Positions 47,100 to 57,749 of a stretch of 64,000 bases of DNA are shown piece after piece (within the stretch, counting starts at the first letter, position 1; every line of letters starts with the position of its first letter). A model generated the notes under the pieces. The model made no database searches and had not been told where the DNA came from. It saw nothing but the letters and a program-made list of their open reading frames with translations. Position numbers and translations under genes: made by a program. Source of the DNA: Myxocyprinus asiaticus (Eukaryota; Chordata; Actinopteri; Cypriniformes; Catostomidae); assembly GCF_019703515.2 (NCBI RefSeq), contig NC_059379.1:21689880-21753879 (forward strand), in the 5' to 3' direction.

Positions 47100-48050
47100 C
47101 TAAGTGGCCTACCACTAGCAGTGGTAGACACGATCACTCAGGCCAGAGCTCCCTCCACGAGACAGCTTTATACCGCGAAGTGGCATCGGATCGCGAATTG
47201 GTGTTCTTCCCGAGCTGAAGACCCTCAGAGATGTGCAGTTGGGTCAGTGCTTTCCTTCCTGCAGGAGAGGCTGGAAGAACGGCTGTCCCCCTCCACCTAG
47301 AAGGTGTATGTGGCCGCCATAGCAGCACACCACGATACAGTGAACGGTAAGTCCTTAGGGAAGCACGACCTGATCATCAGGTTCCTGAGAGGCACCCGGA
47401 GGATGAATCCTCCTAGGTCACACCTGTTCCCCTCATGGGATCTCTCCGTGGTCCTCCTGGGTCTTTACGGAGCCCCCTTTGAGCCGCTAGAGTCGGTCGA
47501 GTTGAAAGCCCTCTCCTTGCACTCACCTCCATCAAGAGGGTCGGGGACCTGCAAGCATTCTCTGTCAGTGATACCTGCCTGGAGTTCGGTCTGGGTGACT
47601 CTCACTTAATCCTGAGACCCCGGCCGGGCTATGTGCCCAAGGTTCCCACAACTCCCTTCAGGGATCAGGTGGTGAACCTGCAAGCACTGCCCCAGGAGGA
47701 GGCAGACCCAGCCCTGTCGTTGCTATGTCCGGTGTATACTTTGCGCATCTACTTGGATCGCACGCAGAGCTTTAGACGCTCTGAGCAGCTCTTTGTCTGC
47801 TTTGGCAGACATGCTGTCTCCAAACAGAGGCTTGCCCACTGGATTGTGGATACCATCGCTATGGCATACCAGGCCCAGGCTGAGCCCGCCCCTTCAGGAA
47901 TACGAGCACACTCCATAAGGAGTCTGGTATCCTCATGGGCACTGGCACATGGCACCTCTCTAGCAGACATCTGCAGGGCAGCGGGCTGGGCGACACCCAA
48001 TACCTTCACAAGATTTTACAATCTCCGGGTTGAGCCAGTTTCGGTGTATC
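47100..48050 (+). pseudogene. DIRS tyrosine recombinase pseudogene (copy E)
   Basis: The DNA-binding part (TITQARAPSTRQLY, SVLSFLQERLEERLSPST) ends in TAG at 47298 where other copies read Leu. It continues from 47304 (AAIAAHHDTVNGKSLGKHDL, DLSVVLLGLYGAPFEPLES) to a deletion near 47515 that removes KTALLTALT and shifts the frame. The catalytic end (47633-48050) is open: RDQVVNLQALPQEEADPAL, KQRLAHWIVD, RAHSIRSLVSSWAL and FTRFYNLRVEP, with HxxR and Tyr intact. It lacks the three lesions that define the C/D/G group. Confidence 0.9.
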
Positions 48051-48778
48051 GCTTGCATATAGCGCCTTTCCCCTCCAAAGTGGTGAAGATGTGCGCTTCT
48101 TTTCCCATGCGAGTTCACGAACCCGTGAACCCTGGATGTCCTCCCTCCCTAGCCCTGTGGCTCACGAATTCAGCGGAGGAATTCACAGCCGGAACCAGCA
48201 CGTGTGCTAATATACCCTTACATACACGGTTACTCCGGTAACCCCCTGTGATGTATTTTCCACAGTATGGTCTCCCTGTCGGCAGACCTGCATCTTCCTT
48301 TGACAAAGCCCTCTCAGTCCTGGTCGCCGTGTTTATAGAGCTCCTCCACTTTCAGGCAGGACCTACCAACGCGCCTCTTCCATGTGCGGCTCTGAGCCCA
48401 CATGATGTGCTTGCCACATGTTACCTCCCCTCCAGCAGGATGTGGTCTCTGCGGGGTCTTTTCACCCTGAAAGAATAGGATAGGAAAAGAACACCTTCCC
48501 TGGCCCATATATTGAGCATTAAAATGGCCCCAGCCGAATAAATGAATACTCTGTGGAGAGAAAACATAGAGAGAAAAGGTCACGGCTGGCGCGGCCTGCT
48601 CCCATACTAGATATGTCTCTTCCCCCCCAGGGATGTGGGGAACTATACGACATTTTCTGGGGCATTGGGGGAGGCTACGTACAGACCAGTGCACCTGTAC
48701 TATGCACGCAGCAGCTTGCTTGCACCTGCACCGGCAGTCCACGTAACACGGTTCAGCTAGTTGTGGCATTTCATATAG
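48051..48778 (+). other. 3' untranslated region of copy E
   Basis: Diverged version of the conserved tail; no gene. Confidence 0.65.
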
Positions 48779-48893
48779 GGACCCCTAGTGTCACTACATC
48801 GACACAATGTCGAGTGAATGACAGAAGGGGAACGTCTTGGTTACTGTAGTAACCTCCATTCTCTGATGGAGGGAACGAGACGTTGTGTCCCCC
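48779..48893 (+). repeat. DIRS internal complementary region (copy E)
   Basis: The junction is at 48833/48834 (GGGAAC-GTCTTGG). The right half has the GGTTACTGTAGTAACC variant, matching this copy's own right tip (GGTTACGACAGTAAC at 49141-49155) and no other copy. Confidence 0.88.
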
Positions 48894-48959
48894 CTGCCAC
48901 AACGCTGTACTACCCGCTGAAATGGCCGGGACCCTGTCTCGGCTCCTCAGCACAAAACC

Positions 48960-49161
48960 TGAATGAGTGGTTGTGAGCCAGCTCCTTTATACCCATATGT
49001 CCGGGGGAGTGGCATGCAAATTCCACTCGCCAATTCTCATTGGCCTTTTCTCAAAGATCTGAGGTGTTTGGAGCTCCCAAGGGCAACCCCTAGTGTCACT
49101 ACATCGACACAACATTTCATTCCCTCCATCAGGGAACGGAGGTTACGACAGTAACAGAGAC
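48960..49161 (-). repeat. Right inverted terminal repeat of copy E
   Basis: Inverse of the left promoter repeat with some base changes, then the right tip, ending GAGAC followed by GTT (49162-49164). Confidence 0.88.
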
Positions 49162-49344
49162 GTTACCTACATAACCTGCTAAAACAAAAAAAAACCCACA
49201 TATGTAGCATCATGGTCTTTGTTTTAGAGGTTGACCGATATATCATTTTTTTTTTTTTTTTTCAGATTAGTTGGTGAAAAGAACTACTTGCTTCTTGGAA
49301 CTATTGGTTATAAGCAAAAATCAACAGCGATAGTTGCCAATAGT

Positions 49345-49379
<35 letters not shown>

Positions 49380-50503
49380 TTATTCGTATTATTCTGTGTT
49401 CTGATGTGCACGTTTGTGTGATGTTAGGTTTAGGGGTAGGGTTGGAAAATAGAAAATATCACTAGCCTAATATGAAATCAATGGAAGTCTATGAGCGGTT
49501 ACTAATATAGACAAACAAACCTGTATGTGTGTAATATCTGTAATATTTTCTGTATTGTGGATGTTTTATAGTCTCACCCCTTCAGTTGTGTGTGGTTCTG
49601 TTCTACATTATGTCTGATTTATTGACTTTTAATTGATAAATAAAAAAATAAAAAAATCTGTGTATATTGCTGCGCATATGATCCCATCCCCCGGCCCCTG
49701 ACATTATAAATTCTTGGTTTGAGACCAGCAGGTTTGAGGGGACGGCACAGAGCCACTTTTTTGAAACAAGAAAAACAAGGGAAATTCAGCTCAATTGGTG
49801 AGATGCAGGAAGGTGGGGCTGTCGACAGGAAGCTCAGTTGAGGGGACTGCATGCCCACTGAGCCTTATGCTAAGTCAACAGCTGCAGGATGAAGACCTAT
49901 TTGATGAGCTGATAGAGATGTGCACAGGAAGTGAAGCGGAACGGGCGGACTATGCTGTCTCATGACATGTTAGTATCCCTTTAATCTTATATCAACTGCA
50001 CCCAGACACAGCATGTGCCAGTAAAACACAGTGTGGTTAAACCTGAACCAAACTGATCAAGGTAAAATAACAACCAATGGGCCTCTCTTATTTTCTTAAC
50101 AGAAAGAACTTTTTCTTTCCAAACGAATGAAATAATCACACAAAATTACCTTGGGAACTGGATTATATAAGAGTTACAAAGCAATGTTGATGTCAGATCT
50201 TTCAGTTAAATATTACATCTCTTTGATCTACAATGCAACCAGCAATGTAATCATATGAGGACTCCAACAGGTTGTAAATACTGGGTATAAAAACAGTCCT
50301 CAAGAGAATTCAATGCATAGTTAGGCAGATTGTGCCCCAGGCAACAGTACTTTACAGCATTTCACACTTGAGACTGTAATTCCCTCCTCATTAATGTTGC
50401 ACAGCTCATTAATTGACCTCTTCTAAGGCTCTTATACTGGTGTGAGCAGCTATTTTGGTACAGGGCCACATCAGGCTTTAAGTAGAACATGGGGGGACAC
50501 ATT
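49162..50503. other. Non-coding interval with repeat fragments
   Basis: TAGAGGTTGACCGATATATC at about 49226 looks like a hAT left end, truncated. A (TTTA)n run lies at 49344-49382. No gene recognised. Confidence 0.5.
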
Positions 50504-50700
50504 GTTCCCTATCTGTCACTCACTCGACGTTGTGTCGATGTAGTGACACCAGGGGTTGCTCTTGGGAGCACAAGACACCTCTGATCTTTGAAAAAGGCCA
50601 ATGGGAATTGGCGAGTGGAATTTGCATACCACTCCCCCGGACATATGGGTATAAAAGGAGCTGGCTCGCAACCAATCATTCAGATTTTTTCTTCGGAGCC
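50504..50700 (+). promoter_or_regulatory. Left terminal repeat with promoter (copy F)
   Basis: Tip, paired CCAAT boxes (about 50598-50612, the second as ATTGG), octamer ATTTGCAT-type sequence at 50620-50627 and TATAAAA at 50650-50656. The leader with TAAAAGAGTATAT-like repeats follows to about 50940. Confidence 0.7.
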
Positions 50701-50969
50701 GAGCGGTTGTGCTCAGTGAGCTGAATCCCTCTGCTGTTCCATTCATCTCTGAGAAAGCTGTTGGATTTATGGCGCATTACAGTGGTTTCTCCCCCTTGTG
50801 CACTGTTGAGTGCAGAGAATGCCCCTGGGCGCTTTAACAGCCTAAAAGAGTATGTATTCTTGCAAATAAAAGAGTATATTTTCTCTAAAAGAGTGGCACT
50901 GATGGAGAGCATCTTTTTAAAGATGTCTTTCCATCTGTGTTTAATTCCTGGTTACGGTCGTTACATCTC

Positions 50970-52530
50970 TGGTATGTGATTGTCCCCTTGGTTCCCCTCG
51001 CCCAGAGCTTGGAGGTGTGGCTTGCGCTCCCCAACCCGTCGCGACGGCTGACCAGGACCATCCAACTCAGCTATGTGATTCAGTTCACCAGGCGTCAGCA
51101 GGGGTTCAGCAGCATCCATTTTACCTCAGTGAAGGACGAGAACGCTGCCGCCCTACGCGTGGAGATTGTGACCCTTCTGCGGAAGGACACGATAGAGCCT
51201 GTCCCTCTAGCCGAGATGAAGATTTGCGGCGGTAGACCTGAAGGACGTGTACATCCACATCTCGATTTTACCTCGGCACAGGCCCTTTCTGCAGTTCGCC
51301 TTTGAGGGTCGGGTGTACCAGTACAAGGTCCTCCCCTTCGGTCTGTCCGTCGCCTCGCGTCTTCACGAAAGTCGCAGAGGTAGCCCTTGCCCTGCTAAGG
51401 GAAGTGGGCATCCGCATCCTCAACTATCTCGACGACTGGCTGATCCTAGCTCACTCTCGAGACTTGTTGTGTGCACACAGGGACCTGGTGTTCAGGCACC
51501 TCAGCCAGTTGGGGCTTCAGGTCAGTTGGGAAAAGAGCAAGCTCTCTCCGGTACAGAGCATCTCTTTTCTTGGGTTGGAGTTAGACTCAGTCCCTATGAT
51601 GGCACGCCTCATGAGCGAGCACGTGCGGTCGGTGCTGAACTGCCTGAAGTTGTTCAAGCAGAGAACAGCGGTTCCACTGAAACAATTTCAGAGGCTCCTG
51701 GGGCATATGGCATCCTCGACGGCAGTCACCCCACTCGGGTTGATGCACAAGAGATTGCTTCAGCACTGGATTCAGGCTCGAGTCCTGAGATGGGCATGGT
51801 GCCATGGCACACATTGCGTGGTCATCATGTCAATCTGCCACCGCTTATTCAGCCCTTGGACAGACCTTGCATTTCTGGGGGCAGGGGTCCCCTTACAGAA
51901 AGTGTCCAGGTGCGTCGTGGTTACGACAGATGTCTCCAAGCGTGGCTGGGGCGCCGTGTGCAACGGGCGCACAGCCGCGGGATCCTGGACAGGGCCGTGA
52001 CTGCGTTGGCATATCAACTGCCTCGAGTTGCTGGCAGTATTTCTCGCCCTGCAGAGGCTTTGGCCATTGATCCAGGGCAAGCATGTGTTGGACTGGATAG
52101 ACAACACAGCGACGGTAGCGTATATAAATCGCCAAGGCGGTTTACGCCCGCATCGCATGTCGCAACTCACCCGCCGTCTCCTCTGGAGTCAGCAGCGACT
52201 CAAGTCATTATGAGCTGGGCGACCTCCACAGCGTGGCATATGTGCTGTCACGGCAGGTCACGCTCAGGGGAGAGTGGAGACTCCACCCCCAGGTGGTCCA
52301 GCTGATTTGGAGTCAATTCGGTCAAGCGCAGGTAGACCTGTTCACTTCCCGGGAATCCTCCCACTGCTCACTCTGGTATGCCCTGTCCGAGGCTCCTCCC
52401 CACACAGCTGGCCCCGGGGGCTGCACAAGTATGCATTTCACCCAGTGAGCCTACTTGCACAGACCCTGTGCAAGGTTGGGGAGGACAAAGAGTAGGTCAT
52501 CATAGTAGCACCCTACTGGCCCACCTAGAC
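50970..52530 (+). pseudogene. DIRS RT-RNase H-Dam-like pseudogene (copy F)
   Basis: The pre-RT region PLVPLAQSLEVWLAL is followed by a deletion of about 150 bases after PLAEMK (51220), which removes PYFIVPK. Sequence resumes at the motif A region. The frame at 51302-52000 keeps the catalytic YLDD (51425-51436), the thumb, and RNase H up to TTDVSKRGWGAVCNG, ending in a stop at SWTGP. RNase H continues at 52028-52213 (HVLDWIDNTATVAYINRQ) and 52233-52448 (LSRQVTLRGEWRL, VDLFTSRESSHCSLW). A further loss damages the Dam-like DALAHSW motif. It is non-functional. Confidence 0.88.
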
Positions 52531-52574
52531 TTGGTTCTTGGACCTCACACTCCTCGCGACAGCCCCCCCCCCGG

Positions 52575-53395
52575 CGAATTCCCGAGGATCGGTGCTTTCC
52601 TTCCTGCAGGAGAGGCTGGAGGGGTGGCTGTCCCCCTCCACCTTGAAGGTGTATGTGGCCACTATTGCAACGCACCACGATGCAGTTGACGGTAAGTCTC
52701 TCTGGAAGCACAAGCTGATCATCAGGTTCCTTAGAGGCGCAAGGAGGTTGAATCCTCCCAGACCGCGCCTCATTCCCTCATGGGATCTCTCCGTGGTCCA
52801 GTGGGGAGCCCTGTTTGAGCCCTGGAGTCAGTTGAGCTAAAGGCAGCCCTCGTCACTGAGCTCATGTCCATCAAGAGGGTAGGGGACCTGCAGGTGTTCT
52901 CTGTCAGTGACATGTGCCTGGAATTCAGTCTGGAATACTCTCACCTGGTCCTGGCATATAGGCCCTGACCGAGCTATATGCCCAAGGTTCCCACGACCCC
53001 GTTTAGGGATCAGGTGGTGAACCTGCAAGCGAAGCTGCCCCAGGAGGAGGCAGACTCAGCCTTTTCATTGCTGTGTCCGGTGCGTGCTTTGTGCATCTAC
53101 TTGGATTGCACGTAGAGCTTTCGATGCTCTGAGTAGCTCTTTGTCTGCTTCGGAGGACAGCGGAATGGGAGCGTTGTCTCCAAACAGAAGATCGCCCACT
53201 GGGTTGTTGATGCCCCCCTTGGGGCTTCGGGCACACTCCACCAGGAGTGTGGCGGCCTCCTGGGCCCCAACCAATGGCGCCTCTTTGGCAGACATCGGTA
53301 GAGCAGCGGGCTGGGCAACACCCAATACCTTTGTGAGGTTCCTCAATTTCCGGGTTGAGTCTATTCGTCCCGTGTGTTGTCAGGTATGAACAGGT
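52575..53395 (+). pseudogene. DIRS tyrosine recombinase pseudogene (copy F)
   Basis: SVLSFLQERLEGWLSPSTLKVY opens the readable part, because the upstream portion is deleted at about 52575. HHDAVDGKSLWKHKLIIRFL follows, then a frame break at VVQWGALFEP. Catalytic fragments are SIKRVGDLQVFSV (about 52868), RAHSTRSVAASWAP (53226-53265) and FVRFLNF (about 53334), where the nucleophilic Tyr has become Leu. Several stops and frameshifts intervene. Confidence 0.88.
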
Positions 53396-54136
53396 AAGTT
53401 GGCGGGACAACTGGTTGGGTGTACCGCTTGCATATAGCGCCTTTCCCCTCTTGGAGGGGGAGATGTGCACTTTTTACCCCCCAGCCGTGTTCATGATGTC
53501 GTGACCCTGGATGTCCTTCCTCCTTAGCCCTGTGGCAGGCAAGTTCACGGAGAAACTTGATGCCGGCCCAGTACGTGTGCTATTAGGCCCTGTACTGGTG
53601 TAGGTGCTCCACATGTGCTGGTTGCCTGTTTGTAACCCCGTGTGATGTATCTTCCGTGAGACAGTTTCCCTGTTGGTAAACCTGCGTCTTCCTTGGACAT
53701 AGTTTCCCTCTGCCACCGGTCGCCGTGTTTGTAGAGCTCCGTCCCCTCTGGGTAGGACCTACCATGGGGACTTCTCCACATGCGACACTGCCGACAAGAC
53801 TCGGTAAGACCATGTGATGTATTTCCACACAATTGCCTCCCCTTCGGACAGGCTGTGGTCTCCGCTGTATCTTCCCCTTAGAAATGACACCCCCCCCCCC
53901 AACGCGGACACTTATGGCCCCCAGCTGAATGATTTCCATTCTTCTTTGGGGAGAAAAGAAGAAGAGAAGAGGCCACAGCTGGGACGGCCTGTCCCCATTT
54001 TGGGCAGTCGACTTGTCCCAGAGGTCGTAGGGGTGTTGGGGGAGGTTACGTGACAGCTACGAGGCACGCAATGGTTTGCCCGTCTCGCACTGACAATCCA
54101 CGTAACACAATTCAGCTAGTTGTGGTATTTCGTATA
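53396..54136 (+). other. 3' untranslated region of copy F
   Basis: Conserved non-coding tail, diverged; no gene. Confidence 0.65.
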
Positions 54137-54245
54137 GGGACCCCTAGTGTCACTACATTGACACAACGTCGAGTGAGTGACAGATAGGGAATGTCCTGGT
54201 TACTTTCGTAACCTCTGTTCCTGATGGAGGGAACAAGATGTTGTG
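54137..54245 (+). repeat. DIRS internal complementary region (copy F)
   Basis: The junction is at 54192/54193 (GGGAAT-GTCCTGG). The right half has the loop variant GGTTACTTTCGTAACC. The right tip it should match has been lost, so this is the only record of that copy's terminus. Confidence 0.85.
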
Positions 54246-54256
54246 TCCCTCCTGCC

Positions 54257-55400
54257 AGTCCGGAGGAAAACTTCAAAATAAGAGTCCTTGAAGAAAGTGA
54301 GGGAGACAGACTGTGACACCACGGCGCTTTCCTAAACACCTGTTTGCCATTATGCACTGCAAAAAATGTCCTGATCCATGACATCTTTGCGTGTAACGTC
54401 TAAAGGTTAATTTTGAGGCAATTTGATCAAATTTTTATTATTTATTTTAAATGTATTTATGTAGCTATTGAAAATCCCTGAAATTAACACACTTCTTTTG
54501 AGACAAAATACTAATTTATTATTTTCAATTTGTTTAAGGTCATTAAATCAAAAATGTGTCTATAACTGTCCAATAAGGGGCTAAAGGCCCCTATTAAACA
54601 CACTGTTTGTCTTAAGTGGGGGAAATAGATTTGTTGTGAAACATGTTCAAATTTGGCTCACATTGACTCATCCAATTTATAATAGAGATTAGTTTGTTTA
54701 TAGAATTCATGAGAGGTAATAAAATGGCAAATGTGTTTGAAATTAACAAGAAATGGTTGACTTTTTGTGAAGCATCATCTTAATTTGTTACTCAAAAAAG
54801 CATCAGTCTCAAAATTATTTGCATTAGTTGACAAATTGTGTTCTATAAATAGAGTATTGTATCTAAACAATATCACTTTAAACCCAATAAGGGCCTTTTA
54901 CCCCAAGTGAGGGAGCCTTTCACCCCAAGCATGGGGTATAAAGGCTCCCTCACCACCTCTTTATGATCAACACATAGCTGCATAAAATGTGCTCACCCAA
55001 CTAGTGCAAATTTGATTTTCATTTTGGTTAATTAATCAGTTATTCATCAATCAGCAGACACTTTTCATCTAATGTGACATACACTTTACACCTGGAACAA
55101 CCTTGGGCTGTAGAATTCAGCAGTTCCCAAGGATACGGTTCACACATTTAGGGATTTAAATCTTTGACTTTTGGGTTACTAATACAGATCTTTAACCACT
55201 ACACAACTACCACCCCTTAGCCCAAAAGTACACAAAACAGTGGCTAAAAAAATAGGACAGACAGAAGCAACCAGAGAACAACAAACATTTCATAGCTGCA
55301 GTAATTCTACTTAAATTACAGTATACATTTAATCCTGTTAACCCTTTGTCATTACTGAAACAATCAAGTTGTCCTAATTAAACATTACTTGACACGTCAA
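54257..55400. other. Non-coding interval between copies F and G
   Basis: No gene seen. It contains a strong hairpin (54907-54953, listed separately) and a smaller GGGGC/GCCCC pair near 54576-54590. Confidence 0.55.
54907..54953. repeat. Perfect 14-bp hairpin stem
   Basis: GTGAGGGAGCCTTT (54907-54920) is the exact inverse of AAAGGCTCCCTCAC (54940-54953). An inner ACCCC/GGGGT pair extends the stem. It lies in otherwise AT-rich DNA. Function unknown. Confidence 0.85.
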
Positions 55401-55590
55401 GTTCCCTATCTGTCACTCACTCGACGCTGGTGTCGATGTAGTGACACTAGGGGTCACTCTTGGGAGCCCGAGACATCTCTGGTCTTTGATAAAAGGCCAA
55501 TGAAAATTGGCGAGTGGTATTTGCATGCCACTCCCCCGAACATACGGGTATAAAAGGAGCTGGTATGCAACCACTCATTCAGATTTTCTC
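55401..55590 (+). promoter_or_regulatory. Left terminal repeat with promoter (copy G)
   Basis: Tip hairpin TGTCACT/AGTGACA (55411-55417, 55440-55446) encloses CGAC/GTCG. Then come CCAAT at 55497-55501, ATTGG at 55506-55510, octamer ATTTGCAT at 55519-55526 and TATAAAA at 55549-55555. A CACTCATTCAG stretch at 55572-55582 is the likely start region, giving a sense transcript through leader and genes. Confidence 0.78.
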
Positions 55591-55935
55591 TTCGGAGCCG
55601 AACGGTCATGCTCGCTGAGCTGAATTCTACTGTTCATTCACCTGCTGGATCTGACGGCGCATTTCAGCGGCTTCTCCCGCCTCTACACTGGTGCACTGCA
55701 GAGAATGCCCCTGGGCGCTTCAGCAGAAAAACTAGAGAGTATATTTTCTGAAAGAGCATTTTTCCCCTCTAAAAGAGTATATATTTCTCTAAAAGGGCGC
55801 ACACACGGAACGTCTTTTTAAAGACGCGTCTTTTTAAAGATGCTTTTCCGATTGTGTGTTATTCCTGGTTGTGCTCGTTATCTCTCGCCTTCTAACGGTC
55901 ACGATCACTGTCTTTCGTGTCTGGGCACTGCTCAC
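55591..55935 (+). other. Leader of copy G with short repeats
   Basis: Untranslated leader before gag. It contains repeated AAAGAG(T)ATAT-like units (55735-55796) and two tandem GTCTTTTTAAAGA(C/T) palindromes (55812-55842). The same features recur in B, C, D and, weaker, in F. Function unknown; they could shape RNA structure or packaging. Confidence 0.6.
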
Positions 55936-57290
55936 ATGGAGACAGCGTTCATGGATGGTCACGTTCTCATTGCGAGAATATGTCCATGGCAACGTTGCGG
56001 TCGCGGCTCGCCTTCGTAAGAAAGCGAGCCACCCCAGAGGCTCCCGCTTCGGTCCTTTTACCCACGGGTTTGAGGCCAGCACGGCTAGCACTGGGGGCGA
56101 TTTGGGGACCCCAATGGGACCGCCTCCACCGGGTATCCCCCCGCGGACCTCCCATTCCCCAGCACGCTTGTCTGCCCCGATCGGGCTTCCGGGTGACTCC
56201 GCCGGCTCGTCTCACGGCGAGTTCGACCTCTTATTCGGAGCCCGCGAGAGTGATGAGCTCTCGAGCACAGCATCGGAGAGCGGGCTCGTCCAGTCGGAAG
56301 CCTCAGCTGGGCTCCTCCCTTCGGGGTCGATCGCCCAGTCACAGGCTGACGCGGAGATGACGACATGCTTTCCCGGACAGCCGCGAGCATCGGTTAGAGT
56401 GGATTCACCGCTCTTCCCTGAACCCTCGTGGCTCGGTGATTGGTTCCTGGGCTCGCGGCGCCACTCAAAGCCACGCCCTGCCCCGTTCCTTTCTTCCCGG
56501 AAGTGCATGAAGAGCTGACAAGGTCGCGGGAGGCACTTTTTACTGCCCGGTCCCGATCTTTTCAGCTTCCCTGCTCTCACTACCCTCGATGGTGGGGCGG
56601 CCAAGGGTTATTTGGCAATCCCCCGGTGGATAAAGGCGCTCGCGGTGCACCTATGCCCGCAGAGCGCCGCCACCTGGCGTGGGTGCCCAAAGCCACCGTC
56701 CAAGGCCTGTAGGTTTACGTTGTCTCTGACGGCCAAGGCCTACGGTTCCGCTGGACAAGCCGCCTCCACCCTGCACGCCATGGCTCTCCTGCAAGTCCGC
56801 CAAGGCGCTAAAGGAACTGCACGAGGGTAGTTCCGCCCTGGGATTGATGCAGGAACTGCGCTCGACAACCGACCTCGCTCTCCGAGCGACGGAGGTCAAG
56901 GCGTGGTCTCTCGGGCGGACGATGGCCACACTAGTGGTCCAGGAGCGCAACCTTTGGCTCAACCTGGTCAAGATGGGTGAGGCCGACAGGACACGATTCC
57001 TTGCTGCCCCCATTTCCCAGGCGGGCCTATTCGGTGACACCGTCGAGGACTTTGCCCAGCAGTTCTCGATGGTAGAGCAGTAGATGGATGCTAGCCAGCT
57101 TATCCTGCCCCGGCACGGCTCAAGATCTCGCACCCCATCTACTCATCACCGAGGGTGTCCCCCTGCGGTGACTGCACCGGCTCTGCCGCAGCCCGCCCCT
57201 TCGGCCTGGCCCCGGCGTGGAGCCCACCGCAGGAAGCAGACACCACCCGTCTTGCGGCCGCCCAGAACCCGTGAAAGGCTTTAAAGCGCC
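55936..57290 (+). pseudogene. DIRS gag pseudogene (copy G)
   Basis: The ATG at 55936 (METAFMDG) matches copy B, but a 1-base loss in the next codons shifts the frame before the CENMSMATL segment. The middle region reads SAGSSHGEFDLLFGARESDELSS (about 56200). Frame breaks separate FFPEVHEELTRSREALFTAR, KALAVHLCPQSAATW (56630) and the conserved block ELRSTTDLALRATE to FAQQFSMVEQ (56850-57083), which ends at TAG. A Pro/Arg-rich tail continues in another frame to about 57290. A plausible capsid-like structural protein in the ancestor; not translatable here. Confidence 0.82.
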
Positions 57291-57749
57291 CTTGAGATGG
57301 GTGACCCAGGGACAACGAAACCCGCTGCTCTGGAGCTGGTAAGCAGGTCTTCATCTTTTTGTTACCTTTTGCATTTAATTGCACTGCATGCCCAAGTGGC
57401 TGCAGTACTCAAGAGCTCAGCAAGAGTGGTTTCCTTGTTCCCTGGGTCACATATCCGGTGTGTATGACTGGCATCACGACCACCGTCCACCACTCCATTT
57501 GACAGGTTGGCGCTCTAGCGGCGGTCTCCCACCCTGAGCGCCCAGCTGTGGCACAAATCCGCCCCCGATGTGAAAGTCTCCACGGGTCACGAGGACAGGC
57601 CTCTTCCTCCCCCGTCCCAGGCTGTTCCAGGGGTGGTCACAAGGAGCCAGGTAAGTGCTTCGATGTCCTCGGACTCAGCACGGCCATGATGTGGTGAGGC
57701 ACCTCGAGCTCCGCCCCGCCACGAGGCCCCACCTGCCGGTACATCCGAT

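Larger units (their letters stand above)
45090..49161 (+). mobile_element. DIRS-like copy E, 5'-truncated
   Basis: Homology begins just before RT (CTCAGCGCAGCCATGAG, compare 57673 in G). The left repeat, leader and gag are absent. RT-RNase H-Dam-like region, recombinase, 3' tail, ICR and right repeat are present. The end at 49161 is followed by GTT. Together with F it forms a diverged subfamily (for example EEAFAI/EALAI and IIITDASK sequence and a distinct right-tip loop). Confidence 0.92.
50504..54256 (+). mobile_element. DIRS-like copy F, right end missing
   Basis: The left tip GTTCCCTATC starts at 50504. Leader sequence passes directly into pre-RT sequence at about 50970 (gag deleted). 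RT, RNase H, Dam-like and recombinase regions are present but riddled with deletions. The element stops at about 54256, a few bases after the ICR, so the unique segment and right inverted repeat are absent. Confidence 0.9.

Noticed and set aside
45138..47300. A single 720-residue protein in copy E
   Set aside because: Comparison with other copies shows a frame change near 45995. The middle of this frame is the antisense-like shadow of the true thumb/RNase H frame, and only its two ends are real.
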